Origin: Nocardia brasiliensis ATCC 700358
Lineage (GTDB): Bacteria; Actinomycetota; Actinomycetes; Mycobacteriales; Mycobacteriaceae
Direction: 5' to 3'
DNA length: 64,000 bases
Assembly (NCBI RefSeq): GCF_000250675.2
Contig: NC_018681.1
Coordinates: forward strand, 6,076,001 to 6,140,000
Each line of letters starts with the position of its first letter. Positions within the stretch are counted from its first letter, which is position 1. Both the position numbers and the translations under genes were made by a program. Positions 1-8,022 of this stretch are shown here, one piece after another. A model generated the notes under the pieces. That model searched no databases, was not told the origin of the DNA, and saw nothing but the letters and a program-made list of their open reading frames with translations.

Positions 1-2
1 CC

Positions 3-443
3 GTCGGAGCGATCGCCTTCGTCACCACCTCGGTGCTGTTCTTCGGACTGAAATGGACCGTCCTGCACGGTAAGCCGGTCACCGCCAACATGGTCGCCGT
101 GCTGATCGCGACGGTCGTGTCCTACGTCCTGAACCGCGAGTGGGCGTTCACCGCACGCGGCGGACACGAGCGGCGGCACGAGGCGGCACTGTTCTTCGTG
201 GTGGCGGGCATCGGCATGGTGATCAACCAGCTGCCGCTCGCGGTGTCGAGCTACATCTTCCAGCTCCGCGCGCCGCACGTGTCGGTGGTCACCGAGAACA
301 TCGCCGATTTCGTCAGCGCGACGATCATCGGCACCCTGCTCGCCACGGTGTTCCGCTGGTGGGCCATGCGCAAATTCGTGTTCCCGCATCAGGTCGAGCC
401 CGAGCTGGAACGCGACGGGGCGATTCCCGAGCTGCGTGCCTGA
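3..443 (+). CDS. GtrA-family membrane protein (5' end outside window)
   Basis: The frame is open from the first complete codon (base 3) and continues upstream, so the N-terminus is missing; an internal GTG at 33 is probably not the start. The visible 147 residues contain about three hydrophobic segments, with the typical GtrA features of a Tyr-x-Leu-Asn-Arg-x-Trp-x-Phe stretch after the second segment and a basic Lys-Phe-Val-Phe near the end of the last one. GtrA proteins are small polytopic membrane proteins thought to move or recruit polyprenyl-phosphate-linked sugars for cell-wall or O-antigen glycosylation; in mycobacteria a relative acts in arabinogalactan assembly. The last 8 bases overlap the next gene. 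The family call is good; the substrate cannot be told. Confidence 0.8.
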   Translation, partial: VGAIAFVTTSVLFFGLKWTVLHGKPVTANMVAVLIATVVSYVLNREWAFTARGGHERRHEAALFFVVAGIGMVINQLPLAVSSYIFQLRAPHVSVVTENIADFVSATIIGTLLATVFRWWAMRKFVFPHQVEPELERDGAIPELRA

Positions 444-1110
444 CCTGCGCGTGGACCCGCACACGCTGATCACTGTGCCCGCGGGCACGGTGCGGCTGGC
501 GGATCGGCGCACCCAACGCCAGTGGACCGTCGATATCGCGACCTTCCGGATCGGCGCGGTCCCGATCACTCAGGAACGCTATGCCCAGGTCACCGGGGAA
601 CGGCCGAGCAGTGCGCCGGGCGAGCGCAGGCCCGTCGACGGCGTCTCCTGGTGGGACGCGGTGCGCTGCTGCAATGCCCTGTCCGAACAGGAGGGCTTGC
701 GTCCCGTGTATCGCATAGCCGACGAGGACATCGAGTGGGACACCACCGCCGACGGCTACCGGCTGCCGAGCGAGGCCGAATGGGAGTACGCGTGCCGCGC
801 GGGCAGCACCGGCCCGCGCTACGGCCCGCTCGACGACATCGCCTGGTACCGAGGCAATTCCGGCGACCGGATGCACGAGGTCGGCGGTAAGCGGCCCAAC
901 GCGTTCGGCCTGTTCGACATGCTGGGCAACACCTGGGACTGGTGCTGGGACATCTACGACGCCGAGGTCTACGGCTCCTACCGGGTGCTGCGCGGCGGCG
1001 GCTGGTTCGACGAACACTGGAGCTGCCGGGCGGGGGTGCGCCGGCGCAGTCACCCGAGTTTGCGCCTCGACGATGTCGGCTTCCGGGTCGCGCGCACCAT
1101 AACGCCCTGA
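436..1110 (+). CDS. SUMF1/formylglycine-generating-enzyme-fold protein, probably not a true sulfatase activator
   Basis: A 224-residue protein with a GTG start overlapping the preceding GtrA gene by 8 bases. It shows the FGE-sulfatase fold: a Pro-Val-Asp-Gly-Val-Ser-Trp-x-Asp-Ala block near residue 70, a Leu-Pro-Ser-Glu-Ala-Glu-Trp-Glu-Tyr-Ala block near 115, Gly-Asn-Thr-Trp-Asp-Trp-Cys near 160 and Arg-Gly-Gly-Gly-Trp near 190. True formylglycine-generating enzymes carry a Cys-x4-Cys pair in the segment after that Arg-Gly-Gly; here only the second position is Cys (Trp-Ser-Cys-Arg) and the first is not. It may therefore be a non-canonical SUMF1-fold protein. Cytoplasmic; no signal peptide. 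Role unknown. Confidence 0.78.
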   Translation: MPDLRVDPHTLITVPAGTVRLADRRTQRQWTVDIATFRIGAVPITQERYAQVTGERPSSAPGERRPVDGVSWWDAVRCCNALSEQEGLRPVYRIADEDIEWDTTADGYRLPSEAEWEYACRAGSTGPRYGPLDDIAWYRGNSGDRMHEVGGKRPNAFGLFDMLGNTWDWCWDIYDAEVYGSYRVLRGGGWFDEHWSCRAGVRRRSHPSLRLDDVGFRVARTITP

Positions 1111-1254
1111 TCGGACATTCCCGACAGGTTCCGCCGTACGCTCCACGAAATCGTCAGGGCCGCACATACTGTCCGGGACAAGCATGGCTATCTCCCAGAC
1201 AACGCGCCCGTGACATCGCATCCGGTGTCACATCGACCCTAAGCGAGCGTATTC

Positions 1255-1536
1255 ATGGTCATCATCGCTGTGCACGACGCCCTCCTCGCCCAAATCGGTA
1301 ACCCGACACCGGAAGCGCCGCCGGTTTCGGACAAGATCCTGCAGATGGTCCGCTACCTCACCTGGCTGGTGCTGCTGTCCGGGGTCTGCGGAATCACCTT
1401 CGCCGGTGGACGATTCGCCTGGGAGAAGTGGCAGGGCGGCGCGTTGGAGTCGCCGAAGATGATCGCGGACGCGATGATCGGCGGGGTGGTCGCCACGAGC
1501 GCGGGCACGATCATGAACGCGGTGGTCGGCAGTTGA
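1255..1536 (+). CDS. small membrane protein of unknown function
   Basis: A 93-residue protein with ATG start. Two hydrophobic segments are visible, at about residues 32-50 and 68-90, joined by a short hydrophilic loop (Trp-Glu-Lys-Trp-Gln-Gly-Gly). The C-terminal segment is rich in Gly, Ala and Ser. I do not recognise a family. The arrangement of two helices with a small hydrophilic loop recalls small pilin-like or TrbC/VirB2-like subunits of actinobacterial mobile elements, but no other transfer gene is nearby, so this is only a resemblance. A hairpin starts at its stop codon, so it appears to be a single-gene transcript. Confidence 0.55.
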   Translation: MVIIAVHDALLAQIGNPTPEAPPVSDKILQMVRYLTWLVLLSGVCGITFAGGRFAWEKWQGGALESPKMIADAMIGGVVATSAGTIMNAVVGS

Positions 1537-1560
1537 TCGCGGAAGGAAGTTTTCCGCGAT
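1536..1560 (+). terminator. hairpin terminator after the small membrane protein
   Basis: A perfect 9-bp inverted repeat (ATCGCGGAA / TTCCGCGAT) with a 7-base loop begins at the last base of the stop codon of the small membrane protein. There is no strong T-tract, as is common in actinobacteria. It separates that gene from the WYL regulator. Confidence 0.6.
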
Positions 1561-1578
1561 TGCTGCGATGATCGACCG

Positions 1579-2538
1579 ATGTTGGAGACCTCCGCACGAT
1601 TGCTCCGGCTGTTGTCGCTGCTACAGCTGCATCGGGACTGGACCGGTCCCGCGCTCGCCGCACGACTCGAGGTGTCCACCCGTACCATCCGCACCGATAT
1701 CGAGCGACTGCGGACCCTGGGCTATCCGGTGCACGCGACGCCCGGTGTCGCGGGTGGCTACCGGCTCGGCGCGGGCTCCGCGCTGCCGCCGCTGCTGCTC
1801 GACGACGACGAGGCCGTCGCGGTCGCGGTCGGGCTGGCCACCGCGGCGAACGGCGCGGTCACCGGGATCGAGGAAACCTCCGTCCGCGCGCTGGTGAAGT
1901 TGCAACAGGTGCTGCCCGCACGGCTGCGGCACCGGGTCGCCACGCTCACCTCGGCTACCGTGCACGCACCGGAATTCCAGCGCACCACCGTCGACGCCGC
2001 GGTGCTCACCGCCGTGGCGGGCGCGATCCGGGCGAGCGAGCAGTTGCGGTTCGACTACGAGACGCACGCCGGGACGCCGTCGCGGCGCGCGGTCGAGCCG
2101 CACCGGATGGTGCATTTCCGCGGGCGGTGGTATCTGGTCGCCTGGGATCCGGGACGCGCCGACTGGCGCACCTTCCGGGTGGACCGGATCGTGCCCAAGA
2201 CGCCCAACGGTCCGCGGTTCGCGCCGCGCGAGATGTCCGAAGCCGAGATCGCTGACCGGGTGCAGCGCGGCGTCGGGGCCGCGACCTGGCGCTATCGTGC
2301 GACGGTGCGCATGGCCGCGCCCGCGCCGGAGATCCGGGCGAAGCTGCCGCCCGCGGTGTCGGTCACCGCGGACGGGCCGGATCACTGTGTGGTGCAAGCG
2401 GGTTCGGACAACCCGCGGATGCTCGCGCATTATCTCGGATTGGCCGACGTCGATTTCGAGGTGCTCGACGGTCCGGAACTCGTCGAGCAGTTGCTGGCGA
2501 CCGCCGAGCGATTCCGGCGCGCGGCCGGTGCCGAGTGA
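1579..2538 (+). CDS. YafY-type HTH/WYL-domain transcriptional regulator
   Basis: A 319-residue DNA-binding regulator. Residues 1-60 form a winged HTH of the HTH_11 type (Arg-Leu-Leu-Arg-Leu-Leu-Ser-Leu-Leu-Gln, then a recognition helix around Val-Ser-Thr-Arg-Thr-Ile-Arg-Thr-Asp-Ile). A central acidic linker with Leu-Leu-Asp-Asp-Asp-Glu-Ala is followed by a WYL domain near residues 150-220, where Arg-Gly-Arg-Trp-Tyr-Leu-Val-Ala-Trp-Asp is the WYL core. WYL proteins sense nucleic acid or small ligands through this domain. It stands alone and converges with the secreted-protein gene over a shared terminator. Target unknown; the family call is secure. Confidence 0.9.
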   Translation: MLETSARLLRLLSLLQLHRDWTGPALAARLEVSTRTIRTDIERLRTLGYPVHATPGVAGGYRLGAGSALPPLLLDDDEAVAVAVGLATAANGAVTGIEETSVRALVKLQQVLPARLRHRVATLTSATVHAPEFQRTTVDAAVLTAVAGAIRASEQLRFDYETHAGTPSRRAVEPHRMVHFRGRWYLVAWDPGRADWRTFRVDRIVPKTPNGPRFAPREMSEAEIADRVQRGVGAATWRYRATVRMAAPAPEIRAKLPPAVSVTADGPDHCVVQAGSDNPRMLAHYLGLADVDFEVLDGPELVEQLLATAERFRRAAGAE

Positions 2539-2566
2539 AACGTCGACGCAGCACAATTCGATGAAA

Positions 2567-2620
2567 TAGCGAAACCCGACCGGATCGGCACATTGGACCG
2601 ATCGCGACCGGGTTTCGCTA
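2567..2620. terminator. bidirectional terminator between convergent genes
   Basis: A 12-bp perfect inverted repeat (TAGCGAAACCCG / CGGGTTTCGCTA at 2567-2578 and 2609-2620), with further imperfect pairing inside, lies between the 3' ends of the WYL regulator and the small secreted protein. It fits a shared terminator for both strands. Confidence 0.75.
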
Positions 2621-2636
2621 GTCCGGCGATTACCTA

Positions 2637-3164
2637 CTAGGGCTGGTTGGCGCCCGCGATACCGCCGATGATGCCACCGATGATGCAGCCGGGGATGGCC
2701 CCGATAATCGCGAAGATCAGCCCGATCAGGAAGCCGATCGCGCATCCTATCAATACGCCCGCGACGGTGGTGCCGGCGTCACCGATGAATTGCGGCGCGC
2801 CCAGTTCCGGGACCGCGGCCCCGACCGGCTGCAGCGTCAAAGTGGTTGCGGCGGCGTCGACCTGCGGCGCCACCCGAACCTGCTGCCCCGACACCGACTG
2901 CATCGTGGTCGGCACGGTGGCGACCAGCGAACCGTCCGGCGCCACGACGGAGATGCCCTGATCGGGCGTGAGCACGAACTTGCCGGAGGCGAGCGTGACG
3001 GTCGCGCTCGAGTGATCCGGTGCGACGGAGGCGGTGTAGGCCACCCCCTGATCGACGCCGCTGATCGCGTCGGCCACCTGTACCTCACCGTGCGCGGTGG
3101 CGGCGGCGACACCGGTCGCGGCGATGGTGAGGGCGGCGGTCGCGACGAATTTCCTGATATTCAT
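2637..3164 (-). CDS. small secreted glycine-zipper protein, paralogue of the one at 21291-21914
   Basis: A 175-residue protein. I start it at the ATG at 3164, which has a GGAAAG ribosome site a few bases upstream; an in-frame TTG four codons earlier is less likely. Residues 1-27 are a clear signal peptide. A middle beta-rich domain (about 30-130) contains Asp-Gln-Gly-Val-Ala-Tyr and Gly-Gln-Gln-Val near its end. The C-terminal 45 residues are a hydrophobic Gly/Ile-rich double helix with glycine-zipper spacing, ending Asn-Gln-Pro. Signal, central domain and tail all match the protein at 21291-21914. It may sit in the cell envelope. It lies just downstream of cobN on the same strand, but a hairpin separates them. 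Function unknown. Confidence 0.75.
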   Translation of the reverse strand: MNIRKFVATAALTIAATGVAAATAHGEVQVADAISGVDQGVAYTASVAPDHSSATVTLASGKFVLTPDQGISVVAPDGSLVATVPTTMQSVSGQQVRVAPQVDAAATTLTLQPVGAAVPELGAPQFIGDAGTTVAGVLIGCAIGFLIGLIFAIIGAIPGCIIGGIIGGIAGANQP

Positions 3165-3310
3165 AAGGCTTTCCAATCATCTAGCCGATTCGATTGGCGT
3201 TTCCTCGGCAAACGGCCGTGGAAACACCATCGATCATGCGCTCTCGGCAATGATGTTGTCGAGAGCGTTCGGTAGATCGAATTGCCCTGGAAGATCAGTG
3301 ATTTCGAAAT

Positions 3311-3330
3311 TCCCCCGATAATTGGGGGGT
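3311..3330 (-). terminator. hairpin terminator downstream of cobN
   Basis: Five to six G:C pairs (CCCCC / GGGGG) around a short AT-rich loop lie 13 bases after the cobN stop codon on the minus strand. It would separate cobN from the small secreted protein. Confidence 0.5.
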
Positions 3331-3342
3331 TGCTTTTCCGGA

Positions 3343-6300
3343 CTACTCCAATTCGCCCTCGGTCTCCAAATAGACCTGCCGCAACCGATCCAGTGTCGCC
3401 TGCTCCGGCCGCTCCCACAAGTCCCGCTCGGCCGCCTCCAGCAGCCGTTCGGCAATGCCGTGCAGGGCCCACGGGTTGGACTGCTCCATGAACTTGCGGT
3501 TCACGTCGTCGAAAACGTAACTCTCCGCGAGCTTCTCGTACATCCAGTCGGCGACCACATTGGTGGTGGCGTCGTAGCCGAACAGGTAGTCGACGGTGGC
3601 GGCCATCTCGAACGCGCCCTTGTAGCCGTGCCTGCGCATCGCCTCCAACCAGCGCGGATTGACCACCCGGGCACGGAACACCCGTGAGGTCTCCTCGGAC
3701 AGCGTCCGGGTGCGCACCGCGTCGGGGCGGGTGCTGTCGCCGATATAGGCCTCGGGGTTCTTCCCGGTCAGCGCACGGACCGTGGCGACCATGCCGCCGT
3801 GGAACTGGAAATAGTCGTCGGAGTCGGCGATATCGTGCTCGCGGGTGTCGGTGTTCTTGGCGGCCACCGCGATTCGGCGATACGCGGTGCGCATGTCGTC
3901 GGCCGCGGGCGCGCCGTCGAGATCGCGGCCGTAGGCGTAGCCGCCCCAGGTGGTGTAGACCTGCGCGAGATCGTCGTCGGTGCGCCAGCTCTTGGCATCG
4001 ATCAGCTGCAGCAGGCCCGCGCCGTAGGTGCCCGGCTTGGAACCGAAGATGCGGGTGGTGGCGCGGCGGGCGTCACCGTGCTCGGCCAGATCCGCGGCGG
4101 CATGGGCGCGCACGTAATTGGACTCGGCGGGCTCGTCGAGCTCGGCGACGAGCCGGACCGCGTCGTCCAGCAGCGCCAGCACGTGCGGGAAGGCGTCGCG
4201 GAAGAAGCCGCTGATGCGCACCGTGACATCGACACGCGGACGGGCCAATTCGTCCAGCGAGATCACCTCGAGCGTGGTGACCCGGCGGCTCGCCTCGTCC
4301 CAGACCGGCCGGACACCCAGCAGGGCAAGGACTTCGGCGATATCGTCGCCGGAGGTGCGCATCGCCGAGGTGCCCCACACCGACAAGCCCACCGAGCGCG
4401 GGTACTCGCCGTGATCGGCCAGGTAGCGGGCCAGCAGCGAATCCGCCATGGCCTGACCGGTTTCCCAGGCCAGCCGCGAGGGGACGGCCTTCGGGTCGAC
4501 CGAGTAGAAATTGCGACCCGTGGGCAGCACGTTGATCAGGCCGCGCAGCGGCGACCCGCTGGGACCCGCGGGAATGAACCCGCCGTTCAACGCGTGCAGG
4601 ACGCGCTCCACCTCGACCCCGGTCTGCCGCAGGCGCGGCACGACTTCGGCTGCGGCGAAACGCAATACCGCGCGCACCGCCGTCAGCTCGCGGTCTGCGG
4701 TCGCGCCCGCCGCCGCGAACTCGTCGACGATCCGGTCGACCGCGGCCACGGACCAGTCGGCGGCCTGCAACGCGGCGACCAGACCGCGCGCCTGCTCCTC
4801 CACCACATCGACCCGGCCACGGGCCTCGGTGCCGGACTCGTCCAGCCCCAACGCCTCCCGCAGGCCGGGCACGTTGCGTTCACCACCCCACAGCTGGCGG
4901 GCGCGCAGCATGGCCAGCACCAGGTCCAGCTCGCTCTCCCCCGCCGGCGCCTGGCCGAGGATGTGCAGGCCGTCGCGGATCTGCACGTCCTTGATCTCGC
5001 ACAGCCAACCGTCGACGTGCAGCAGCATGTCGTCGAAGACGTCCTCGTCCGGGCGTTCGGCCAGGCCCAGATCGTGGTCCATCTTCGCCGCGCGCATCAA
5101 CGTCCAGATCTGCTGCCGGATGGCGGGCAGCTTGGCCGGGTCGAGGGTGGAGATGTTGGCGTGCTCGTCGAGCAGTTGCTCCAAACGCGAGATATCGCCG
5201 TAGCTTTCGGCCCGTGCCATCGGCGGGATCAGGTGGTCGACCAACGTCGCGTGCGCCCGGCGCTTGGCCTGGGTGCCCTCGCCGGGATCGTTCACCAGGA
5301 ACGGGTAGATCAGCGGCAGATCGCCGAGCGCGGCGTCGGTGCCGCAGGACGCGGACATGCCGAGCGTCTTACCCGGCAGCCACTCCAGGTTGCCGTGCTT
5401 GCCGAGATGCACCATCGCGTCGGCGCCGAAACCCTCCGCCGCGCGCAGCCATTGGTAGGCGGCGAGATAGTGGTGGCTCGGCGGCAGGTCGGGATCGTGA
5501 TAGATGGCGACGGGGTTCTCGCCGAAACCGCGCGGCGGCTGCACCATCAGCGCCACGTTGCCGAAGCGCAATGCGGCGATGACGATCTCACCGTTCGGGT
5601 CGGCCGAGCGGTCCACGTACAGCTCGCCGGGCGGCGGGCCCCACGCCTCGATCACGGCCGCGCGCAAGTCGTCCGGCAGGGTGTCGAACCAGGCCGCGTA
5701 GGTGGCGGCGCCGATCCGGATCGGGTTGCCCTCGAGCTGTTCTGCGGTCAGCCAGTCCGGGTCCTGGCCGCCCGCCGCGATCAACGCGTGGATCAGGGCG
5801 TCGCCGTCCTGTTCGTCGAGACCGGGGATCTCGCCGGGCGCGCCGAGATCGTAACCGGTCTCACGCATTTCGGTGAGCAGACGGATGGCGCTGGCCGGCG
5901 TGTCCAGGCCGACCGCGTTGCCGATGCGGGCATGTTTGGTCGGGTACGCGGACAGCATCAGGGCGATGCGCTTACGGGCGGCCGGGATGTGGCGCAACCG
6001 CGCGTAACGCACCGCGATACCGGCGACGCGCGCCGCGCGCTCGGCATCGGGGACGTAGGTCGACAGGCCGTCGGCGTCGAACTCCTTGAACGAGAACGGA
6101 ACCGTGATGATCCGTCCGTCGAACTCGGGCACCGCGACCTGGGTGGCCACATCCAGCGGGGACAGCCCGTCGTCATTGGCCGCCCACTGCTCGCGTCCGC
6201 TGGTGAGGCACAAGCCTTGCAGGATGGGCACATCCAGGTCGGCGAGCGCACCCACGTCCCACGCTTCGTCCTCGCCGCCGGCCGAGGCGGTGGCGGGCTT

Positions 6301-6960
6301 GGTACCGCCCGCCGCCAGCACCGTCACCACCAGCGCGTCGGCCTGCCGCAGGGTCGCGAGCAGTTCCGGTTCAGCGGTGCGCAGCGACGCGCAGTACAGC
6401 GGGAGCGGGCGGGCGCCGGTGTTCTCGATCGCCTGGCAGAGGGCGTCGATGTAGCCGGTGTTACCGGCCAGATGCTGTGCGCGGTAATAGATCACCGCGA
6501 CCGTCGGAGCGTCCGCCGGAACCGCCACCCCCGGAGTCCGTTCCAGCACACCCCAACTCGGCAACTGCACCGGCGGCTCGAAGCCGTGGCCGGTCAGCAG
6601 CACCGTATCGGACAGGAAGTTGTGCAGCTGGCGCAGATTCGCCGCGCCGCCCGCCGCGAGATAGTTGTGCGCGTCCGCGGCGACACCGCCGGGCACCGTC
6701 GAACATTCCATCAGTTCCGCGTCCGGCGCGATCTCGCCGCCGAGCGCGACCATCGGCACCCCGCTGTCGCGCAGCGCCGCGAGCCCGTCCTCCCAGGCGC
6801 GCTTGCCGCCGAGGATGCGCACGATCACCAGATCGGCGCCGTCGAGCAGCGCGGGCAGATCGTCCACCAGCAGCCGGGCGGGGTTACCCCACCGGTAGTC
6901 GGCGCCGCTGGCACGAGCACTGAGCAAATCGGTATCGGACGTGGACAGCAGCAGGATCAC
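3343..6960 (-). CDS. cobN: cobaltochelatase subunit CobN
   Basis: The large subunit of the aerobic ATP-dependent cobaltochelatase, which with CobS and CobT inserts Co(II) into hydrogenobyrinic acid a,c-diamide. From the GTG at 6960 it is 1205 residues, the normal size; the frame is open further upstream, but the riboswitch lies there and the protein should begin (fM)-Ile-Leu-Leu-Leu-Ser-Thr. The hallmark His-Leu-Gly-Lys-His-Gly-Asn-Leu-Glu-Trp-Leu-Pro-Gly-Lys block is present, followed by the conserved Pro-Phe-Leu-Val-Asn-Asp-Pro-Gly-Glu-Gly-Thr-Gln-Ala-Lys-Arg-Arg region. The ribosome site GAGGAAGG lies 9 bases before the GTG. It is preceded by a cobalamin riboswitch, so expression should fall when B12 is plentiful. 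cobS and cobT are not in the window. Confidence 0.97.
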   Translation of the reverse strand: MILLLSTSDTDLLSARASGADYRWGNPARLLVDDLPALLDGADLVIVRILGGKRAWEDGLAALRDSGVPMVALGGEIAPDAELMECSTVPGGVAADAHNYLAAGGAANLRQLHNFLSDTVLLTGHGFEPPVQLPSWGVLERTPGVAVPADAPTVAVIYYRAQHLAGNTGYIDALCQAIENTGARPLPLYCASLRTAEPELLATLRQADALVVTVLAAGGTKPATASAGGEDEAWDVGALADLDVPILQGLCLTSGREQWAANDDGLSPLDVATQVAVPEFDGRIITVPFSFKEFDADGLSTYVPDAERAARVAGIAVRYARLRHIPAARKRIALMLSAYPTKHARIGNAVGLDTPASAIRLLTEMRETGYDLGAPGEIPGLDEQDGDALIHALIAAGGQDPDWLTAEQLEGNPIRIGAATYAAWFDTLPDDLRAAVIEAWGPPPGELYVDRSADPNGEIVIAALRFGNVALMVQPPRGFGENPVAIYHDPDLPPSHHYLAAYQWLRAAEGFGADAMVHLGKHGNLEWLPGKTLGMSASCGTDAALGDLPLIYPFLVNDPGEGTQAKRRAHATLVDHLIPPMARAESYGDISRLEQLLDEHANISTLDPAKLPAIRQQIWTLMRAAKMDHDLGLAERPDEDVFDDMLLHVDGWLCEIKDVQIRDGLHILGQAPAGESELDLVLAMLRARQLWGGERNVPGLREALGLDESGTEARGRVDVVEEQARGLVAALQAADWSVAAVDRIVDEFAAAGATADRELTAVRAVLRFAAAEVVPRLRQTGVEVERVLHALNGGFIPAGPSGSPLRGLINVLPTGRNFYSVDPKAVPSRLAWETGQAMADSLLARYLADHGEYPRSVGLSVWGTSAMRTSGDDIAEVLALLGVRPVWDEASRRVTTLEVISLDELARPRVDVTVRISGFFRDAFPHVLALLDDAVRLVAELDEPAESNYVRAHAAADLAEHGDARRATTRIFGSKPGTYGAGLLQLIDAKSWRTDDDLAQVYTTWGGYAYGRDLDGAPAADDMRTAYRRIAVAAKNTDTREHDIADSDDYFQFHGGMVATVRALTGKNPEAYIGDSTRPDAVRTRTLSEETSRVFRARVVNPRWLEAMRRHGYKGAFEMAATVDYLFGYDATTNVVADWMYEKLAESYVFDDVNRKFMEQSNPWALHGIAERLLEAAERDLWERPEQATLDRLRQVYLETEGELE

Positions 6961-6964
6961 AGGT

Positions 6965-7027
6965 GGCAGCCTTCCTCGGGTGACGCGCCCATCGGGTGTT
7001 CGCTGCTCGCTGCCGAGGGTCGGCAGC
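6965..7027 (-). promoter_or_regulatory. expression platform of the cobN riboswitch
   Basis: Reading the minus strand, an 8-bp hairpin (GCTGCCGA / TCGGCAGC, 3-base loop, 7009-7027) lies between the aptamer and the start codon. The sequence GCTGCC recurs at 6965-6970, directly after the ribosome site. The right arm of the hairpin can therefore pair either with its own left arm, leaving the ribosome site free, or with the downstream copy, burying the start region. This fits translational control. Pairing was done by eye; no folding energies were computed. Confidence 0.55.
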
Positions 7028-7140
7028 CAGCGGAGCCGGCGGAGTGGGCAAGCCCAGAGGGTCTGGCTTTCACAGTGGCGCGACCGCACCGGATTTGCAC
7101 CGGTTTCCTCGTCACCCGCCGAGCCTTGGGATGCTACCCC
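7028..7140 (-). promoter_or_regulatory. cobalamin (adenosylcobalamin) riboswitch aptamer
   Basis: On the minus strand the conserved core is clear: GAGGAA, then CCGGTGCAAATCCGG, then CGGTCGCGCCACTGTGA (7070-7110), followed by AAGCCAGACC, the B12-box end of the aptamer. A stem GGGTAGCATCCC lies at the 5' side. It is oriented toward cobN. Binding of a cobalamin lowers expression of downstream genes in known members. The aptamer edges are approximate. Confidence 0.93.
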
Positions 7141-7379
7141 GCGCGTCGCGGCGCAACGCACCGAGGTTGGCCGTGTTCGCCGGGATCGGCGGGGCTGCGA
7201 AACGTGCGGGGTCTGCGCGTTTCCCGTCACTGGCCTCGTCGCGCAGTCCGGCCGGATGCCTCCGCGGTCAGCTCGTCGCCTCGCAAGGCGGAGGAGGAGC
7301 CGATACCGGGTTGTCTCGGCGACGCGGCCAGGCGCCGAGCTGGACCGTGGCGGCACCGGATGGGACTTCGAGGCAGGGC

Positions 7380-7820
7380 CTAAGCGAGGTCGGCGTTGCC
7401 GTCGATCACCTTGAGGCGGTAATGAAAGCGGCTGACCCGCCAGCCGTCCGGTGTGCGCACCGTCCCGATGTCGTAGCTGCCGACAAAGGTGCGTGTCTTG
7501 CCTTGTGTCGCCGACTCTTTCACGTGCACCGCGATCGCGTCCGCGTGCACGTCCGCGACGTCGCCGCGCACATCGACCAGATGATTTCCCGACTGATGGT
7601 GCACCGCGTCCAATTCGCCGAGACCCACCCGCCAGTCTTCGACGATCTCGACCGCCGCCCGCTCCGCGACCCCGCCGCCGAATCCCCCGTCGAAATCCAC
7701 CTTCGCCGTGAACACCCGGTCCACCAGCTCCGACCATTTCCCCTGATCCGTGAAAACGAACATCCGCGTCACCACATCGATGATCGCGGCCCGATCGGCC
7801 ACCGTCGCACTCTCAGACAT
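7380..7820 (-). CDS. SnoaL/NTF2-like domain protein
   Basis: A 146-residue protein from the ATG at 7820, preceded by a GGTGGGGGT ribosome site; upstream in-frame codons are less likely. It has the cone-shaped SnoaL-like fold pattern: an N-terminal helix (Asp-Arg-Ala-Ala-Ile-Ile-Asp-Val-Val-Thr-Arg) with a following Phe-Thr-Asp-Gln-Gly-Lys-Trp, a Val-x-Phe-Asp strand, and a C-terminal Gly-Trp-Arg-Val-Ser-Arg-Phe-x-Tyr-Arg strand. Such proteins are small cyclases, isomerases or binding proteins, and the substrate cannot be told from sequence. It lies upstream of the cobN riboswitch on the same strand, with about 240 bases between. Confidence 0.75.
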   Translation of the reverse strand: MSESATVADRAAIIDVVTRMFVFTDQGKWSELVDRVFTAKVDFDGGFGGGVAERAAVEIVEDWRVGLGELDAVHHQSGNHLVDVRGDVADVHADAIAVHVKESATQGKTRTFVGSYDIGTVRTPDGWRVSRFHYRLKVIDGNADLA

Positions 7821-7888
7821 ACCCCCACCTAACCACCGCCCCGCCCACTGCGCCGATCGAACCAATCCGAAGCCGCGCCCGCCAGCAC

Positions 7889-7903
7889 CCGATTTCGAAT
7901 CGG
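7889..7903. promoter_or_regulatory. short palindrome upstream of the DUF4352-like gene
   Basis: A perfect 6-bp inverted repeat with a 3-base centre (CCGATT-TCG-AATCGG) sits in the divergent space between the SnoaL-like gene and the membrane-anchored protein that starts at 8023. A second small inverted repeat (GCTGT-AAC-ACAGC) follows about 15 bases later. Either could be an operator; no dedicated regulator is adjacent. Confidence 0.3.
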
Positions 7904-8022
7904 AGGATTTGTGAGCTGTAACACAGCAATGTGCAACCGCTATGAATCAGCTACGCGTCGACCGTAGCCAGATTCAGCTGTCGCAGGGGGACATCTCTGC
8001 GGCAATTTCGGAAGGACCCGCT

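Noticed and set aside
1255..1536. A conjugative-element (TrbC/VirB2-like) subunit
   Set aside because: Only the two-helix plan is similar; no other transfer, integrase or attachment sequence is nearby.
3240..3270. A second RecA-NDp-like sequence (TTGTCGAGA-N8-TAGATC)
   Set aside because: The -10 lacks the final T, the match is weaker, and it points toward the 3' end of cobN rather than a gene start.
3799..7383. A 1,194-codon plus-strand frame opposite cobN
   Set aside because: Antisense shadow with His/Arg/Gly/Gln-rich low-complexity composition; CobN on the other strand has clear family motifs throughout.
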